Shown: piece after piece, positions 25,381 through 34,216 of the stretch
Position numbering within the stretch: position 1 is the first letter of the stretch
Layout: the number at the start of each line of letters is the position of its first letter
Origin: Klebsiella michiganensis
Lineage (GTDB): Bacteria; Pseudomonadota; Gammaproteobacteria; Enterobacterales; Enterobacteriaceae
Reading direction: 5' to 3'
Assembly: GCA_000963575.1 (NCBI GenBank)
Contig: CP011077.1
Span: 1,612,001 to 1,676,000, forward strand
DNA: 64,000 nt
The notes under the pieces: model-generated
What the model was told of the DNA's origin: nothing
The model's database searches: none
What the model saw: the letters and a program-made list of their open reading frames with translations, nothing else
Program-made: the position numbers and the translations under genes

Positions 25381-26505
25381 ATGACCAAACATTTTCGTCT
25401 GAAGGCACTGCACGTTGCGCTGCTCGCGCTTGTCTCTTCCACGTTTGCCGCGCAGGCGGCGGATATTCCCCAGGTAAAAGTCACCGTCACGGATAAACAA
25501 TGTGAGCCGATGAATGTGACCGTGAACGCCGGGAAGACCCAGTTCATTATTCAGAACAACAGCCAGAAAGCGCTGGAGTGGGAGATCCTGAAAGGGGTGA
25601 TGGTGGTCGAGGAGCGCGAGAACATCGCGCCGGGCTTCTCGCAGAAACTGACCGCCAACCTGCAGCCGGGTGAGTACGACATGACCTGCGGTCTGCTGAC
25701 CAACCCGAAAGGCAAGCTGGTGGTGAAAGCGACCGGCAAACAGGAAGCACCTAAATCCGATCTTCTGGCATTGACTGGCCCAATCACTGAATACAAAGCC
25801 TATGTGACCGCCGAAGTAGCGGAGCTGGTCAAAGGCACCAAAGCCTTTACCGATGCGGTGAAAGCCGGTGATTTAGAGAAAGCCAAAGCGCTGTATGCAC
25901 CAACTCGCCAGCATTACGAGCGTATTGAACCGATCGCCGAGCTGTTCTCCGATCTGGACAGCAGCATTGATGCCCGTGAAGACGATTTCGAGAAAAAAGC
26001 GGATGATCCTAAATTCACCGGCTTCCACCGTCTGGAGAAAATTCTCTTTGGCGACAACACGACCAAAGACGCCGCGCAGTTTGCTGACAAACTGAACGCT
26101 GACGTGCTGGATCTGCAGACTCGCGTTTCTGAGCTGGCGTTCCCGCCGAGCAAAGTGGTTGGTGGTGCGGCCGGTCTGATTGAAGAAGTTGCGGCGACCA
26201 AAATCAGCGGCGAAGAAGATCGTTACAGCCACACTGACCTGTGGGACTTCCAGGCGAACGTCGACGGCGCGCAGAAAATTGTTGACCTGCTGCGTCCTCA
26301 ACTGACCAAAGAGGATCCGGCGCTGCTGGCGAAAGTGGATGCCAACTTCAAGAAAGTTGACGCCATTCTGGCGAAATACCGCACCAAAGACGGGTTTGAA
26401 ACCTACGACAAGCTGACTGACGCTGACCGCAAAGCCCTGAAGGGGCCAATCACTACGCTTGCGGAAGACTTGTCTCAGCTGCGTGGCGTGATGGGTCTGG
26501 ACTAA
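25381..26505 (+). CDS. efeO: Periplasmic iron uptake protein EfeO
   Basis: A 374-residue periplasmic protein: a signal peptide of about 26 residues ending at QAA-D, an N-terminal cupredoxin-like domain (DKQCEPM and DMTCGLL carry possible metal ligands), and a C-terminal M75 peptidase-like helical domain with the HxxE motif in GFHRLEKIL. It is thought to bind and hand over iron to EfeU. A GC hairpin sits in the 64-bp gap after efeU, and efeB follows 5 nt downstream. Confidence 0.96.
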   Translation: MTKHFRLKALHVALLALVSSTFAAQAADIPQVKVTVTDKQCEPMNVTVNAGKTQFIIQNNSQKALEWEILKGVMVVEERENIAPGFSQKLTANLQPGEYDMTCGLLTNPKGKLVVKATGKQEAPKSDLLALTGPITEYKAYVTAEVAELVKGTKAFTDAVKAGDLEKAKALYAPTRQHYERIEPIAELFSDLDSSIDAREDDFEKKADDPKFTGFHRLEKILFGDNTTKDAAQFADKLNADVLDLQTRVSELAFPPSKVVGGAAGLIEEVAATKISGEEDRYSHTDLWDFQANVDGAQKIVDLLRPQLTKEDPALLAKVDANFKKVDAILAKYRTKDGFETYDKLTDADRKALKGPITTLAEDLSQLRGVMGLD

Positions 26506-26510
26506 GCATC

Positions 26511-27797
26511 ATGAGTGATAAGGACAATACCGGCGCGCACCAACCGGCGCGCCGCCAGCTTCTGAAAACACTGGGCGCCCTTGGGGGCGCTTTTGCCGTG
26601 GGCGGCGGTTGCCCGATGGCGGCCCATGCGGCGAATCCGGCCTCTTCACCGGGTACGCTGCCGCCGGATGGTCGTCTGGAAAGCCAGCCGCTGTACGGTG
26701 AGCACCAGGCCGGTATTCTGACGCCTCAGCAGGCCGCCATGATGCTGGTCGCGTTTGACGTACTGGCCAGCGATAAAGCCGACCTTGAGCGCCTGTTCCG
26801 CCTGCTAACCGCGCGCTTTGACTTCCTGACCCACGGTGGCCCGGCGCCGGATACGCCAAATCCACGGTTACCGCCGATGGACTCGGGCATCCTTGGGGCA
26901 GAAATTTACCCGGATAACCTGACGATCACGGTTTCCGTCGGCAGTTCACTGTTTGATGAGCGCTTTGGTCTGCAAAAGCAGATGCCGAAAAAGCTACAGC
27001 AAATGACCAGCTTCCCGAACGATTCACTGGATGCCGGCCTGTGCCATGGTGATTTACTGCTGCAAATTTGCGCCAACACCAATGACACGGTGATCCACGC
27101 GCTGCGCGATATCATCAAGCACACACCCGATCTCCTCAGCGTGCGCTGGAAGAGGGAAGGGTTTATCTCCAACCACGCGGCGCGCAGCCGGGGGAAAGAG
27201 ACGCCGATCAACCTGCTGGGCTTCAAAGACGGCACGGCGAACCCGGACAGCCATGATAAGCCGCTGATGGATGACGTGGTGTGGGTGACCAGGCAACAGC
27301 AGGAGCCAGCCTGGGCTACCGGCGGCAGCTATCAGGCCGTGCGTATTATTCAGTTCCACGTCGAGTCCTGGGACCGCACGCCGCTGAAAGAGCAGCAAAC
27401 TATCTTCGGACGTGACAAGCACAGCGGGGCGCCGCTGGGCATGAAAAATGAGCACGATGTACCGGACTACGCCGCCGATCCTGATGGCAATGTCATCGCG
27501 CTCGATGCCCATATCCGCCTGGCAAACCCCAGAACCAAAGAGACGCAGTCGGGGCTTATGATGCGTCGAGGCTACAGCTATTCGCTGGGAGCCACCAAAT
27601 CCGGCCAGCTCGATATGGGGCTGCTGTTCGTCTGTTACCAGCACGACCTTGAAAAGGGGTTCCTGACGGTGCAGGGCAGGCTGAACGGTGAGGCGCTGGA
27701 AGAGTACGTGAAGCCGATTGGCGGCGGGTATTTCTTCGCGCTGCCCGGCGTGCAGGATAAGCAGCATTATTTGGGGCAGGGGATGATTGAGGCTTAA
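26511..27797 (+). CDS. efeB: Tat-exported DyP-type heme peroxidase EfeB
   Basis: A 428-residue dye-decolorizing peroxidase. The N-terminus has a twin-arginine signal (PARRQLLKTLGALGGAFAVG), so it is exported folded with heme. The DyP catalytic motif GFKDG is in NLLGFKDGTANP, and the proximal heme histidine is expected in the later QFHVESW region. It completes the efeUOB operon, where it helps oxidise ferrous iron or extract iron from heme. It starts 5 nt after efeO. Confidence 0.96.
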   Translation: MSDKDNTGAHQPARRQLLKTLGALGGAFAVGGGCPMAAHAANPASSPGTLPPDGRLESQPLYGEHQAGILTPQQAAMMLVAFDVLASDKADLERLFRLLTARFDFLTHGGPAPDTPNPRLPPMDSGILGAEIYPDNLTITVSVGSSLFDERFGLQKQMPKKLQQMTSFPNDSLDAGLCHGDLLLQICANTNDTVIHALRDIIKHTPDLLSVRWKREGFISNHAARSRGKETPINLLGFKDGTANPDSHDKPLMDDVVWVTRQQQEPAWATGGSYQAVRIIQFHVESWDRTPLKEQQTIFGRDKHSGAPLGMKNEHDVPDYAADPDGNVIALDAHIRLANPRTKETQSGLMMRRGYSYSLGATKSGQLDMGLLFVCYQHDLEKGFLTVQGRLNGEALEEYVKPIGGGYFFALPGVQDKQHYLGQGMIEA

Positions 27798-27869
27798 TTA
27801 TTGCTTTGGATCTCTTCTGAAGAGATATCTGTTACACCTCAATTGTTCCGTTCTCCCTTAGATCGGTTT

Positions 27870-27904
27870 CCCCTGCACGTTCCGAGACGGTGAACGTGCA
27901 GGGG
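27870..27904. repeat. Perfect 13-bp inverted repeat after efeB
   Basis: CCCCTGCACGTTC and GAACGTGCAGGGG pair fully over a 9-nt loop. No T run follows on either strand, so it is not a standard terminator. It could protect the 3' end of the efeUOB mRNA from exonucleases. Confidence 0.6.
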
Positions 27905-28018
27905 GATAACGCCATTTCGTCTGACAACCCCCGGCACCCGGCGAGCTCATCGCCGCTGAAGCGGTAAGCCCACCGGCCATCACAAACATTCGGGGTTGAT
28001 GAGAGCCTGACATAATTC

Positions 28019-28058
28019 TTCCCCTCACCCCGGCCCTCTCCCCATAGGGGCGAGGGAG
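28019..28058. repeat. REP-like palindromic repeat
   Basis: CCCCTCACCCCGGCCCTCTC followed by a CCCATAGGGG turn and CGAGGG matches a palindromic repeat type common between genes in proteobacteria. No further copy is seen in the window. Confidence 0.6.
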
Positions 28059-28654
28059 AAAAAATGACACTTAGCCGTTCTTTCAGAGTGCGGGTTAAGC
28101 AGAGATGCTTTTCCGATGGAAACAACTTAATCCTGATGCCCCTCATTTTTCATTTGCTAACAATTCACCGCCCTTATTATTCATTACAATTCCCTATGGC
28201 TATCCCGCTGATATATTTCTGTAATATTGATGTGCGAAAACAGTATCCAGCAGCGGATTGCGATTAGACGTTACTTAAAAGTGAAATTTATGTTGCATTT
28301 TGGGTGGCGTTTGTTGTACTAAAAGTATGAGCGGTAGTTCCCTGCTGTGACGTTTAATCACTACGGAGATCGCGAATGGTTGGGTCCTGTACTGGACGGT
28401 TACTTAAACACTTTACCCGCACTACCCAGCGCGGAGGCCTCTCCTCCGGCTTCGCTATCTTCACCGCTAAATTTCCCCATTCAGAGTCAAATCAGCGTCC
28501 TAACGGTGCGTCAGGCAACGTTTCGCGTTCGCTTAACGCACCCTCTCAACCGGCAGTTAATGGCTTACAAGGAAGCCAAACCTCATCCGTTAGTGGGCAT
28601 AATCGCGCCTGTTCAGGCGGCGCGGGAAATGAAACCAACTGTAAGGTGCCATCC

Positions 28655-29443
28655 ATGGGAAGACAGAAAGCTGTGATCAAAGCTCGTCGCGAAGCAAAAC
28701 GTGTGCTGAGACGGGATTCGCGTAGCCACCGGCAGCGTGAAGAGGAATCGGTCACCACGCTTGTGCAGATGAGCGGCGTAGAATCTATAGGCATGGCGCG
28801 CGATAGCCGCGACCATTCACCTATCGAAGCGCGCAATGAAGCTCAGGCGCACTATCTTAATGCCATCGAGAAAAAGCAGCTGATATTTGCTACCGGCGAA
28901 GCCGGCTGTGGCAAGACGTTTATCAGCGCGGCGAAAGCCGCTGAGGCCCTGATACATAAGGATGTTGACAGGATTATTGTTACCCGTCCGGTGCTGCAGG
29001 CCGATGAAGATCTCGGCTTCCTCCCCGGAGATATTTCAGAGAAGTTCGCCCCCTATTTCCGCCCGGTGTATGACATCCTGGTGCGACGTTTAGGGTCGTC
29101 TTTTATGCAGTACTGCCTGCGACCTGAGATTGGTAAGGTTGAGATTGCGCCGTTCGCCTATATGCGCGGACGTACTTTCGAAAATGCCGTGGTTATTCTG
29201 GATGAGGCGCAGAATGTCACCGCAGCGCAAATGAAAATGTTCCTCACCCGCCTCGGGGAAAACGTGACGGTCATCGTCAACGGCGATATCACTCAGTGTG
29301 ATTTACCTGCGGGCGTACCGTCCGGTTTAAGCGACGCGCTTAACCGTTTTGAAGAGGATGACATGGTTGGTGTTGTTCGCTTTGGCAAGCAGGATTGTGT
29401 GCGTTCGGCACTGTGTCAGCGCACGCTGAACGCCTACGACTGA
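28655..29443 (+). CDS. phoH: PhoH-family ATPase
   Basis: A 262-residue cytoplasmic ATP-binding protein. Walker A is ATGEAGCGKTFIS and Walker B is AVVILDEAQNVTA; the final FGKQDCVRSALCQRTL is typical of enteric PhoH. The start MGRQKAVIKARREAKR at 28655 follows TAAGGTG at good spacing. The frame is also open from 28376, giving 355 residues close to the older annotation of E. coli PhoH; that extension is low-complexity and judged unlikely. PhoH is thought to be an RNA-linked ATPase induced by phosphate limitation. A terminator follows. Confidence 0.93.
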   Translation: MGRQKAVIKARREAKRVLRRDSRSHRQREEESVTTLVQMSGVESIGMARDSRDHSPIEARNEAQAHYLNAIEKKQLIFATGEAGCGKTFISAAKAAEALIHKDVDRIIVTRPVLQADEDLGFLPGDISEKFAPYFRPVYDILVRRLGSSFMQYCLRPEIGKVEIAPFAYMRGRTFENAVVILDEAQNVTAAQMKMFLTRLGENVTVIVNGDITQCDLPAGVPSGLSDALNRFEEDDMVGVVRFGKQDCVRSALCQRTLNAYD

Positions 29444-29463
29444 CGGTCTTCAACGATTTAGAC

Positions 29464-29493
29464 AAAAGCCCAAACTTCGGTTTGGGCTTTTTT
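29464..29493 (+). terminator. Intrinsic terminator after phoH
   Basis: GCCCAAAC and GTTTGGGC form a stem with a TTCG tetraloop, followed by six T and preceded by A, so it could act in both directions. Confidence 0.9.
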
Positions 29494-29708
29494 ATTTGCG
29501 CGAATTATTTGGCCAAACTGTGAAGAGGGTCATAACGCCAGGTCAAGGAGAGACAATTTATGAGACCCAGGAATTATCTCTCTTCAGAAACCATGCCGTA
29601 TACTTTCCTCAAGCAGAGACAATAGTCTCTATCCACAAACCCGCTTTGGAACAGCAACAATACGCCACGGAAGTCCGTTACAGCGTATTGAGACTTGAGG
29701 AACAACTT
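29494..29708 (+). promoter_or_regulatory. chb operon control region with a CRP-like site
   Basis: TGTGAAGAGGGTCATA at 29519-29534 fits the CRP pattern TGTGA-N6-TCACA with two changes in the second arm. Just upstream, the AT-rich GCGAATTATTT stretch (about 29498-29510) is reminiscent of a NagC site. TATACT at 29599-29604 may be the -10. In E. coli chb is controlled by CRP, NagC and ChbR; the NagC match here is weak. Confidence 0.45.
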
Positions 29709-30032
29709 ATGCAAAAGAAAAAAATTTACCTGTTCTGCTCCGCTGGGATGTCAACCTCGCTGTTAGTGACCAAAATGCGAGCGCAGGCCGAAAAGTATGA
29801 AGTTCCGGTAGAAATTGAAGCCTTCTCTGAGTCTTTAGCCAGCGAGAAAGGAAAGCACGCGGACCTGGTGTTACTCGGGCCACAAATTGCCTACATGCAG
29901 GCAGATATCAAGAAATTGTTGCCCACCAAGCCTGTAGAAGTTATCGATTCTGCTCTGTACGGTAAAGTCGATGGGCTGGGTGTGTTGAAAGCGGCTGTGG
30001 CAGCAATTAAGAAAGCAGCGGCCGAGAGTTAA
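29709..30032 (+). CDS. chbB: PTS N,N'-diacetylchitobiose transporter subunit IIB
   Basis: A 107-residue IIB protein of the lactose/cellobiose PTS family. The phosphorylated cysteine is C10 in YLFCSAGMSTSLLV. It passes phosphate from ChbA to the sugar during transport by ChbC. The ATG at 29709 follows GAGG by 8 nt; the longer open frame upstream is not used. It is the first gene of chbBCARFG. Confidence 0.96.
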   Translation: MQKKKIYLFCSAGMSTSLLVTKMRAQAEKYEVPVEIEAFSESLASEKGKHADLVLLGPQIAYMQADIKKLLPTKPVEVIDSALYGKVDGLGVLKAAVAAIKKAAAES

Positions 30033-30059
30033 TTTTTTATTCTTGTTTTGTTTAATTTT

Positions 30060-30070
30060 CCGTCAAAGAG
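30060..30070 (+). promoter_or_regulatory. ChiX small-RNA pairing site in the chbBC spacer
   Basis: CCGTCAAAGAG in the chbB-chbC spacer is an 11-nt exact complement of the CUCUUUGACGG segment I recall from ChiX. In E. coli and Salmonella this spacer titrates ChiX when chb is induced, which frees chitoporin mRNA. The identification rests on my memory of ChiX; the small-RNA gene is not in the window. Confidence 0.65.
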
Positions 30071-30124
30071 CGACTTACACCTACAGCCGTAATAGCAATT
30101 ACGGCTTTCAAGGATATTTATAAT

Positions 30125-31483
30125 ATGAGTAAAGTCATTGATTCACTTGAGAAGGTTCTCCTGCCTTTTGCTGTAAAAATAGGAAAGCAGCCTCACGTTA
30201 ATGCCATTAAAAACGGTTTTATTAAATTAATGCCATTAACCCTCACTGGGGCAATGTTTGTTCTGATCAACAACGTATTCCTGAGCTTCGGCGCAGGATC
30301 ATTCTTCTACTCGTTAGGCATCCGTTTAGACCCCGAGACCATTGAAACCCTGAATGGGTTTAAAGCTATCGGCGGCAATGTGTACAACGGTACGTTGGGC
30401 ATAATGTCGCTGATGGCACCTTTTTTCATTGGTATGGCGCTGGCTGAAGAAAGAAAGGTTGATCCTTTGGCTGCGGGCTTATTATCCGTAGCAGCCTTTA
30501 TGACCGTTACGCCATATAGCGTGGGCGAAGCCTATGCCGTGGGCGCCAACTGGTTAGGCGGCCAGAATATTATTTCCGGTATGATTATCGGTCTGGTTGT
30601 CGCGGAACTGTTCACCTTTGTGGTGCGTCGGAACTGGGTTATTACCCTGCCAGACAGCGTGCCGGCCTCGGTATCCCGTTCGTTCTCGGCATTAATTCCA
30701 GGTTTCCTGATTCTGTCTATCTTCGGGATCATCTCCTGGGCGCTGTCTCACTACGGCAGTAACTTCCACCAGATCATCATGGACTCCATTTCGACTCCGC
30801 TGGCGTCAATGGGGAGCGTGGTTGGCTGGGCATATGTAATTTTCAACTCCCTGCTGTGGTTCTTCGGTGTTCACGGTTCTCTGGCGCTTACCGCACTGGA
30901 TAACGGCATCATGACCCCATGGGCGCTGGAAAACGTGGCGCTGTACCAGCAGTACGGTTCTGTCGAAGCTGCTATCGAAGCGGGCAAACAGTTCCACTTC
31001 TGGGCAAAACCAATGCTCGACTCCTACATCCTGCTGGGTGGTTCTGGTGCGACGCTGGGTCTGATCATCGCTATCTTCATCGCTTCACGCCGCGCCGATC
31101 ACCGTCAGGTGGCTAAGCTGGCGCTGCCGTCAGGCATCTTCCAGATTAACGAACCGATTCTGTTTGGTCTGCCGATCATCATGAACCCGGTGATGTTCAT
31201 CCCGTTTGTGGCGGTACAGCCGATTCTGGCCGCTATCACCCTGATTGCGTACTCCATGGGCATTATTCCGCCGGTAACCAACCTGGCACCGTGGACCATG
31301 CCTACCGGCCTGGGCGCCTTCTTCAACAGTAACGGCAGCGTCGCCGCTTTGCTGGTGGCGCTGTTCAACCTGGGTGTCGCAACGATGGTGTACATGCCGT
31401 TCGTTATCCTGTCCAACAAGGCACAGGCGGTAATTGAAGAAGAAGAAAGCGAAGAAGATATCGCTAACGCACTGAAATTCTAA
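30125..31483 (+). CDS. chbC: PTS N,N'-diacetylchitobiose transporter subunit IIC
   Basis: A 452-residue integral membrane permease of the lactose/cellobiose PTS family, about the length of E. coli ChbC. It starts with VIDSLEKVLLPFAVKIGKQP, and its sugar-binding region includes LPSGIFQINEPILFGLP. It ends in an acidic tail (EEEESEEDIANALKF). It moves chitobiose across the inner membrane while ChbB phosphorylates it. Confidence 0.97.
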   Translation: MSKVIDSLEKVLLPFAVKIGKQPHVNAIKNGFIKLMPLTLTGAMFVLINNVFLSFGAGSFFYSLGIRLDPETIETLNGFKAIGGNVYNGTLGIMSLMAPFFIGMALAEERKVDPLAAGLLSVAAFMTVTPYSVGEAYAVGANWLGGQNIISGMIIGLVVAELFTFVVRRNWVITLPDSVPASVSRSFSALIPGFLILSIFGIISWALSHYGSNFHQIIMDSISTPLASMGSVVGWAYVIFNSLLWFFGVHGSLALTALDNGIMTPWALENVALYQQYGSVEAAIEAGKQFHFWAKPMLDSYILLGGSGATLGLIIAIFIASRRADHRQVAKLALPSGIFQINEPILFGLPIIMNPVMFIPFVAVQPILAAITLIAYSMGIIPPVTNLAPWTMPTGLGAFFNSNGSVAALLVALFNLGVATMVYMPFVILSNKAQAVIEEEESEEDIANALKF

Positions 31484-31490
31484 GTTCAGC

Positions 31491-31517
31491 CGGGGGAGGG
31501 AATGCCTCCCCCGTTTT
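31491..31517 (+). terminator. Terminator-like hairpin between chbC and chbA
   Basis: CGGGGGAGG and CCTCCCCCG pair over a short loop and are followed by TTTT. Inside an operon it may act as a partial terminator or protect the upstream mRNA, lowering chbARFG expression relative to chbBC. Confidence 0.6.
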
Positions 31518-31538
31518 CAGAATCCGGGGAGCACTATT

Positions 31539-31889
31539 ATGTTTGATTTAGATAATGTTGTTGAAACTGAAGTCGATGTGGACGACCTCGAAGAAGTCGT
31601 GATGGGATTAATCATCAATTCAGGGCAGGCCCGTAGCCTTGCCTACGGCGCGCTCAAAAAGGCCAAACAGGGCGACTTCGCCGGAGCCAAAGAGATGATG
31701 AGTCAGTCTCGTGCCGCGCTGAACGAAGCGCATCTGGTGCAGACTAAGCTGATTGAAGGCGACCAGGGCGAAGGCAAAACCAAAGTGAGCCTGGTGCTGG
31801 TTCACGCTCAGGATCACCTGATGACCTCGATGCTGGCTCGTGAGCTGGTCACCGAGTTGATTGAATTACACGAAAAAATGGACAAGTAG
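31539..31889 (+). CDS. chbA: PTS N,N'-diacetylchitobiose transporter subunit IIA
   Basis: A 116-residue helical IIA protein of the lactose/cellobiose family. The phosphorylated histidine is in the LVLVHAQDHLMTSM region. It receives phosphate from HPr and donates it to ChbB. The acidic N-terminus (FDLDNVVETEVDVDDLEE) is typical of ChbA. It follows the chbC hairpin and precedes chbR by 11 nt. Confidence 0.96.
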   Translation: MFDLDNVVETEVDVDDLEEVVMGLIINSGQARSLAYGALKKAKQGDFAGAKEMMSQSRAALNEAHLVQTKLIEGDQGEGKTKVSLVLVHAQDHLMTSMLARELVTELIELHEKMDK

Positions 31890-31900
31890 CAGGTCAGCAT

Positions 31901-32737
31901 ATGCAGCCAGAGATAGACAATATGGAAATAAACATTGTTCGTGAAAGCCAGCTGTTTAACGGCAAGTGTTTCCATGCGTTTATCTACACCAAAGAAGAGA
32001 GCGTGAGCGGGCTGCACCAGCATGATTACTACGAATTCACGATTGTGTTGACCGGACGCTACTACCAGGAAATTAACGGTAAACGTGTGCTGATGGAGCG
32101 AGGTGATTTCGTCTTTATCCCGGTCGGTTCCCATCATCAGAGTTTCTATGAGTTTGGCGCGACCCGGTTATTTAACGTTGGGATTAGTCAGCAGTTTTTT
32201 GAACAGCATTATATGCCGCTGTTGCCGTCCCACCTGGTGGCCTCACAGGTTTATCAGATTAAGGATGAATTCCTGGCGTTTATGGAATCGGTTATTGCCT
32301 CGTTTAATTTCCGCGAAGGGGAGTTTAACGAGTTTCTCGAAATGGTGAGCTTTTATGTTGTCAATCGACTGCGCCATTATCGAGAGTCGGAAAATCAGGA
32401 TGATATTCCATTGTGGTTAAAATCCACCGTTGAAGGGATGCACGACAAAATGCGTTTTGGTGATAAAGCCTTATTAAACATGGTTGCGCTTTCGGGTAAG
32501 TCGCAGGAGTATTTAACGCGCGCCACGCAGCGCTATTATGGCAAAACACCGATGCAGATTATTAATGAAATCCGCATTAACTTTGCCAAGAAACAGCTGG
32601 AGATTACTAACTCATCGGTGACCGATATTGCCTTTGAGTCCGGCTATAGCAGCCCCAGTATGTTTATTAAGAACTTTAAGAAAGTCACCTCTTTTACGCC
32701 AAATAGTTATCGGAAAAAATTGTACAGCATTAATTAA
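31901..32737 (+). CDS. chbR: AraC-family chitobiose operon regulator ChbR
   Basis: A 278-residue regulator with an N-terminal cupin domain (SGLHQHDYYEFTIVLTGRYY) and two C-terminal AraC helix-turn-helix motifs (LNMVALSGKSQEYLTRATQR; VTDIAFESGYSSPSMF). In E. coli it represses chb without chitobiose and activates it with NagC relief and inducer. It is encoded inside the operon it controls, as in E. coli. Confidence 0.95.
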   Translation: MQPEIDNMEINIVRESQLFNGKCFHAFIYTKEESVSGLHQHDYYEFTIVLTGRYYQEINGKRVLMERGDFVFIPVGSHHQSFYEFGATRLFNVGISQQFFEQHYMPLLPSHLVASQVYQIKDEFLAFMESVIASFNFREGEFNEFLEMVSFYVVNRLRHYRESENQDDIPLWLKSTVEGMHDKMRFGDKALLNMVALSGKSQEYLTRATQRYYGKTPMQIINEIRINFAKKQLEITNSSVTDIAFESGYSSPSMFIKNFKKVTSFTPNSYRKKLYSIN

Positions 32738-32827
32738 GGTGCTGGTTAACGACCACGGTCAATATTGTATTTTTATTAGTTTATTCAATTTTCTAAATAC
32801 GGCGCGTGGCGCTGTACGGGAGCCTAT

Positions 32828-34171
32828 ATGACTAAGAAATTAAAAGTTGTTACTATCGGTGGCGGCAGCAGCTATACCCCAGAATTACTTGAAGGTTTTA
32901 TTAAGCGCTACCATGAATTACCGATTACCGAACTTTGGCTGGTGGATGTCGAAGCCGGTAAAGAAAAGCAGGACATCATTTTCAATCTTTGCCAGCGTAT
33001 GATTGAGCACGCCGGCGTGCCGATGACGGTACACAAAAGCCTCGACCGCCGTGAAGCGCTGAAAGACGCGGACTTCGTGACCACCCAGCTGCGCGTGGGC
33101 CAACTGAAAGCGCGTGAACTGGATGAGCGTATTCCGCTGAGCCACGGCTATCTCGGCCAGGAAACCAACGGCGCAGGCGGCCTGTTCAAAGGGCTGCGCA
33201 CCATTCCGGTGATTTTCGACATCATCAAAGACGTACAGGAAATTTGCCCGGATGCCTGGGTTATCAACTTCACCAACCCGGCCGGTATGGTGACCGAAGC
33301 GGTATTCCGCCACACCAATTTCAAAAAATTCATTGGCGTGTGCAACATCCCTGTTGGCATGAAGATGTTTATTACCGACGTGCTGAAACTTACCCCGGAA
33401 GATGACCTGGGGATCGATCTCTTTGGTCTGAACCATATGGTGTTCATCAAAGATGTGCTGGTGAACGGTGAGTCCCGCTTTGCTGAACTGCTGGACGGCG
33501 TGGCCAGCGGCAAACTGAGTGCAAACTCGGTGAAAAACATCTTCGATATGCCGTTTAGCGAAGGGCTGATTCGCTCCCTGAACCTGCTGCCGTGCTCTTA
33601 CCTGCTGTATTACTTCAAGCAGAAAGAGATGCTGGCCATCGAAATGGGCGAGTTCTACAAAGGCGGCGCGCGCGCTTCCGTGGTACAGAAAGTCGAAAAA
33701 CAGCTGTTCGAACTTTATAAAGACCCTAACCTGGATGTGAAACCGAAAGAGCTGGAACTGCGCGGCGGGGCTTACTACTCTGACGCCGCGTGCGAAGTGA
33801 TCAGCGCTATCTACAACGATAAGCAGACTGAACACTACGTGAACATTCCTCACCACGGTCACGTGGACAACATTCCGGCTGACTGGGCTATCGAGACGAC
33901 CAGTATCATTGGGCGTGATGGCGCGAGACCACACCCGCGCGTGACTCACTTTGACGAGAAAGTGATGGGGCTGATTCATACCATCAAAGGTTTCGAAGTG
34001 GCTGCAAGCCAGGCGGCGCTGAGCGGTGAGTTCAACGACGTGCTGCTGGCGCTGAACCTGAGCCCGCTTATTCACTCGGACAAGGATGCGGAAGTCATTG
34101 CCAAAGAGATGCTGCTTGCCCATAAAGCCCATCTGCCAAACTTTGCGAAAGCTATCGAAAAACTGGCTTAA
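32828..34171 (+). CDS. chbF: 6-phospho-beta-glucosidase / phosphochitobiose hydrolase ChbF
   Basis: A 447-residue glycoside hydrolase of family GH4, which uses NAD and a divalent metal. The NAD-binding start is VTIGGGSSYTPELLEG, the metal motif is GVCNIPVGMK, and NFTNPAGMVTEA is the conserved phosphate/NAD loop. It cleaves chitobiose-6-phosphate after ChbG has removed an acetyl group. A perfect GC hairpin (34178-34199) lies between it and chbG. Confidence 0.96.
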   Translation: MTKKLKVVTIGGGSSYTPELLEGFIKRYHELPITELWLVDVEAGKEKQDIIFNLCQRMIEHAGVPMTVHKSLDRREALKDADFVTTQLRVGQLKARELDERIPLSHGYLGQETNGAGGLFKGLRTIPVIFDIIKDVQEICPDAWVINFTNPAGMVTEAVFRHTNFKKFIGVCNIPVGMKMFITDVLKLTPEDDLGIDLFGLNHMVFIKDVLVNGESRFAELLDGVASGKLSANSVKNIFDMPFSEGLIRSLNLLPCSYLLYYFKQKEMLAIEMGEFYKGGARASVVQKVEKQLFELYKDPNLDVKPKELELRGGAYYSDAACEVISAIYNDKQTEHYVNIPHHGHVDNIPADWAIETTSIIGRDGARPHPRVTHFDEKVMGLIHTIKGFEVAASQAALSGEFNDVLLALNLSPLIHSDKDAEVIAKEMLLAHKAHLPNFAKAIEKLA

Positions 34172-34216
34172 TGTCTTGCCCTCCCCGGACGGGGAGGGCC
34201 ACTCAAGAGGGATGCT

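Larger units (their letters stand above)
27798..28654. other. Long intergenic region between efeB and phoH
   Basis: About 850 bp if phoH starts at 28655. It contains a perfect 13-bp hairpin (27870-27904) and a REP-like sequence (28019-28058). A 67-codon rightward frame starting in the REP-like repeat has no recognisable features. From 28376 the phoH frame stays open upstream of the preferred start, with sequence rich in serine, arginine and asparagine. I see no convincing Pho box. Confidence 0.5.

Noticed and set aside
28064..28267. 67-codon frame between efeB and phoH
   Set aside because: It starts inside a REP-like repeat, has no family features and a poor ribosome-binding site.
29496..29708. 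N-terminal extension of chbB
   Set aside because: The frame is open upstream, but ChbB family proteins start at the internal ATG at 29709, which has a GAGG site, and the extension overlaps the promoter region.
32918..34132. 404-codon antisense frame opposite chbF
   Set aside because: It is opposite a well-conserved GH4 gene and has no recognisable motif, signal or ribosome-binding site.
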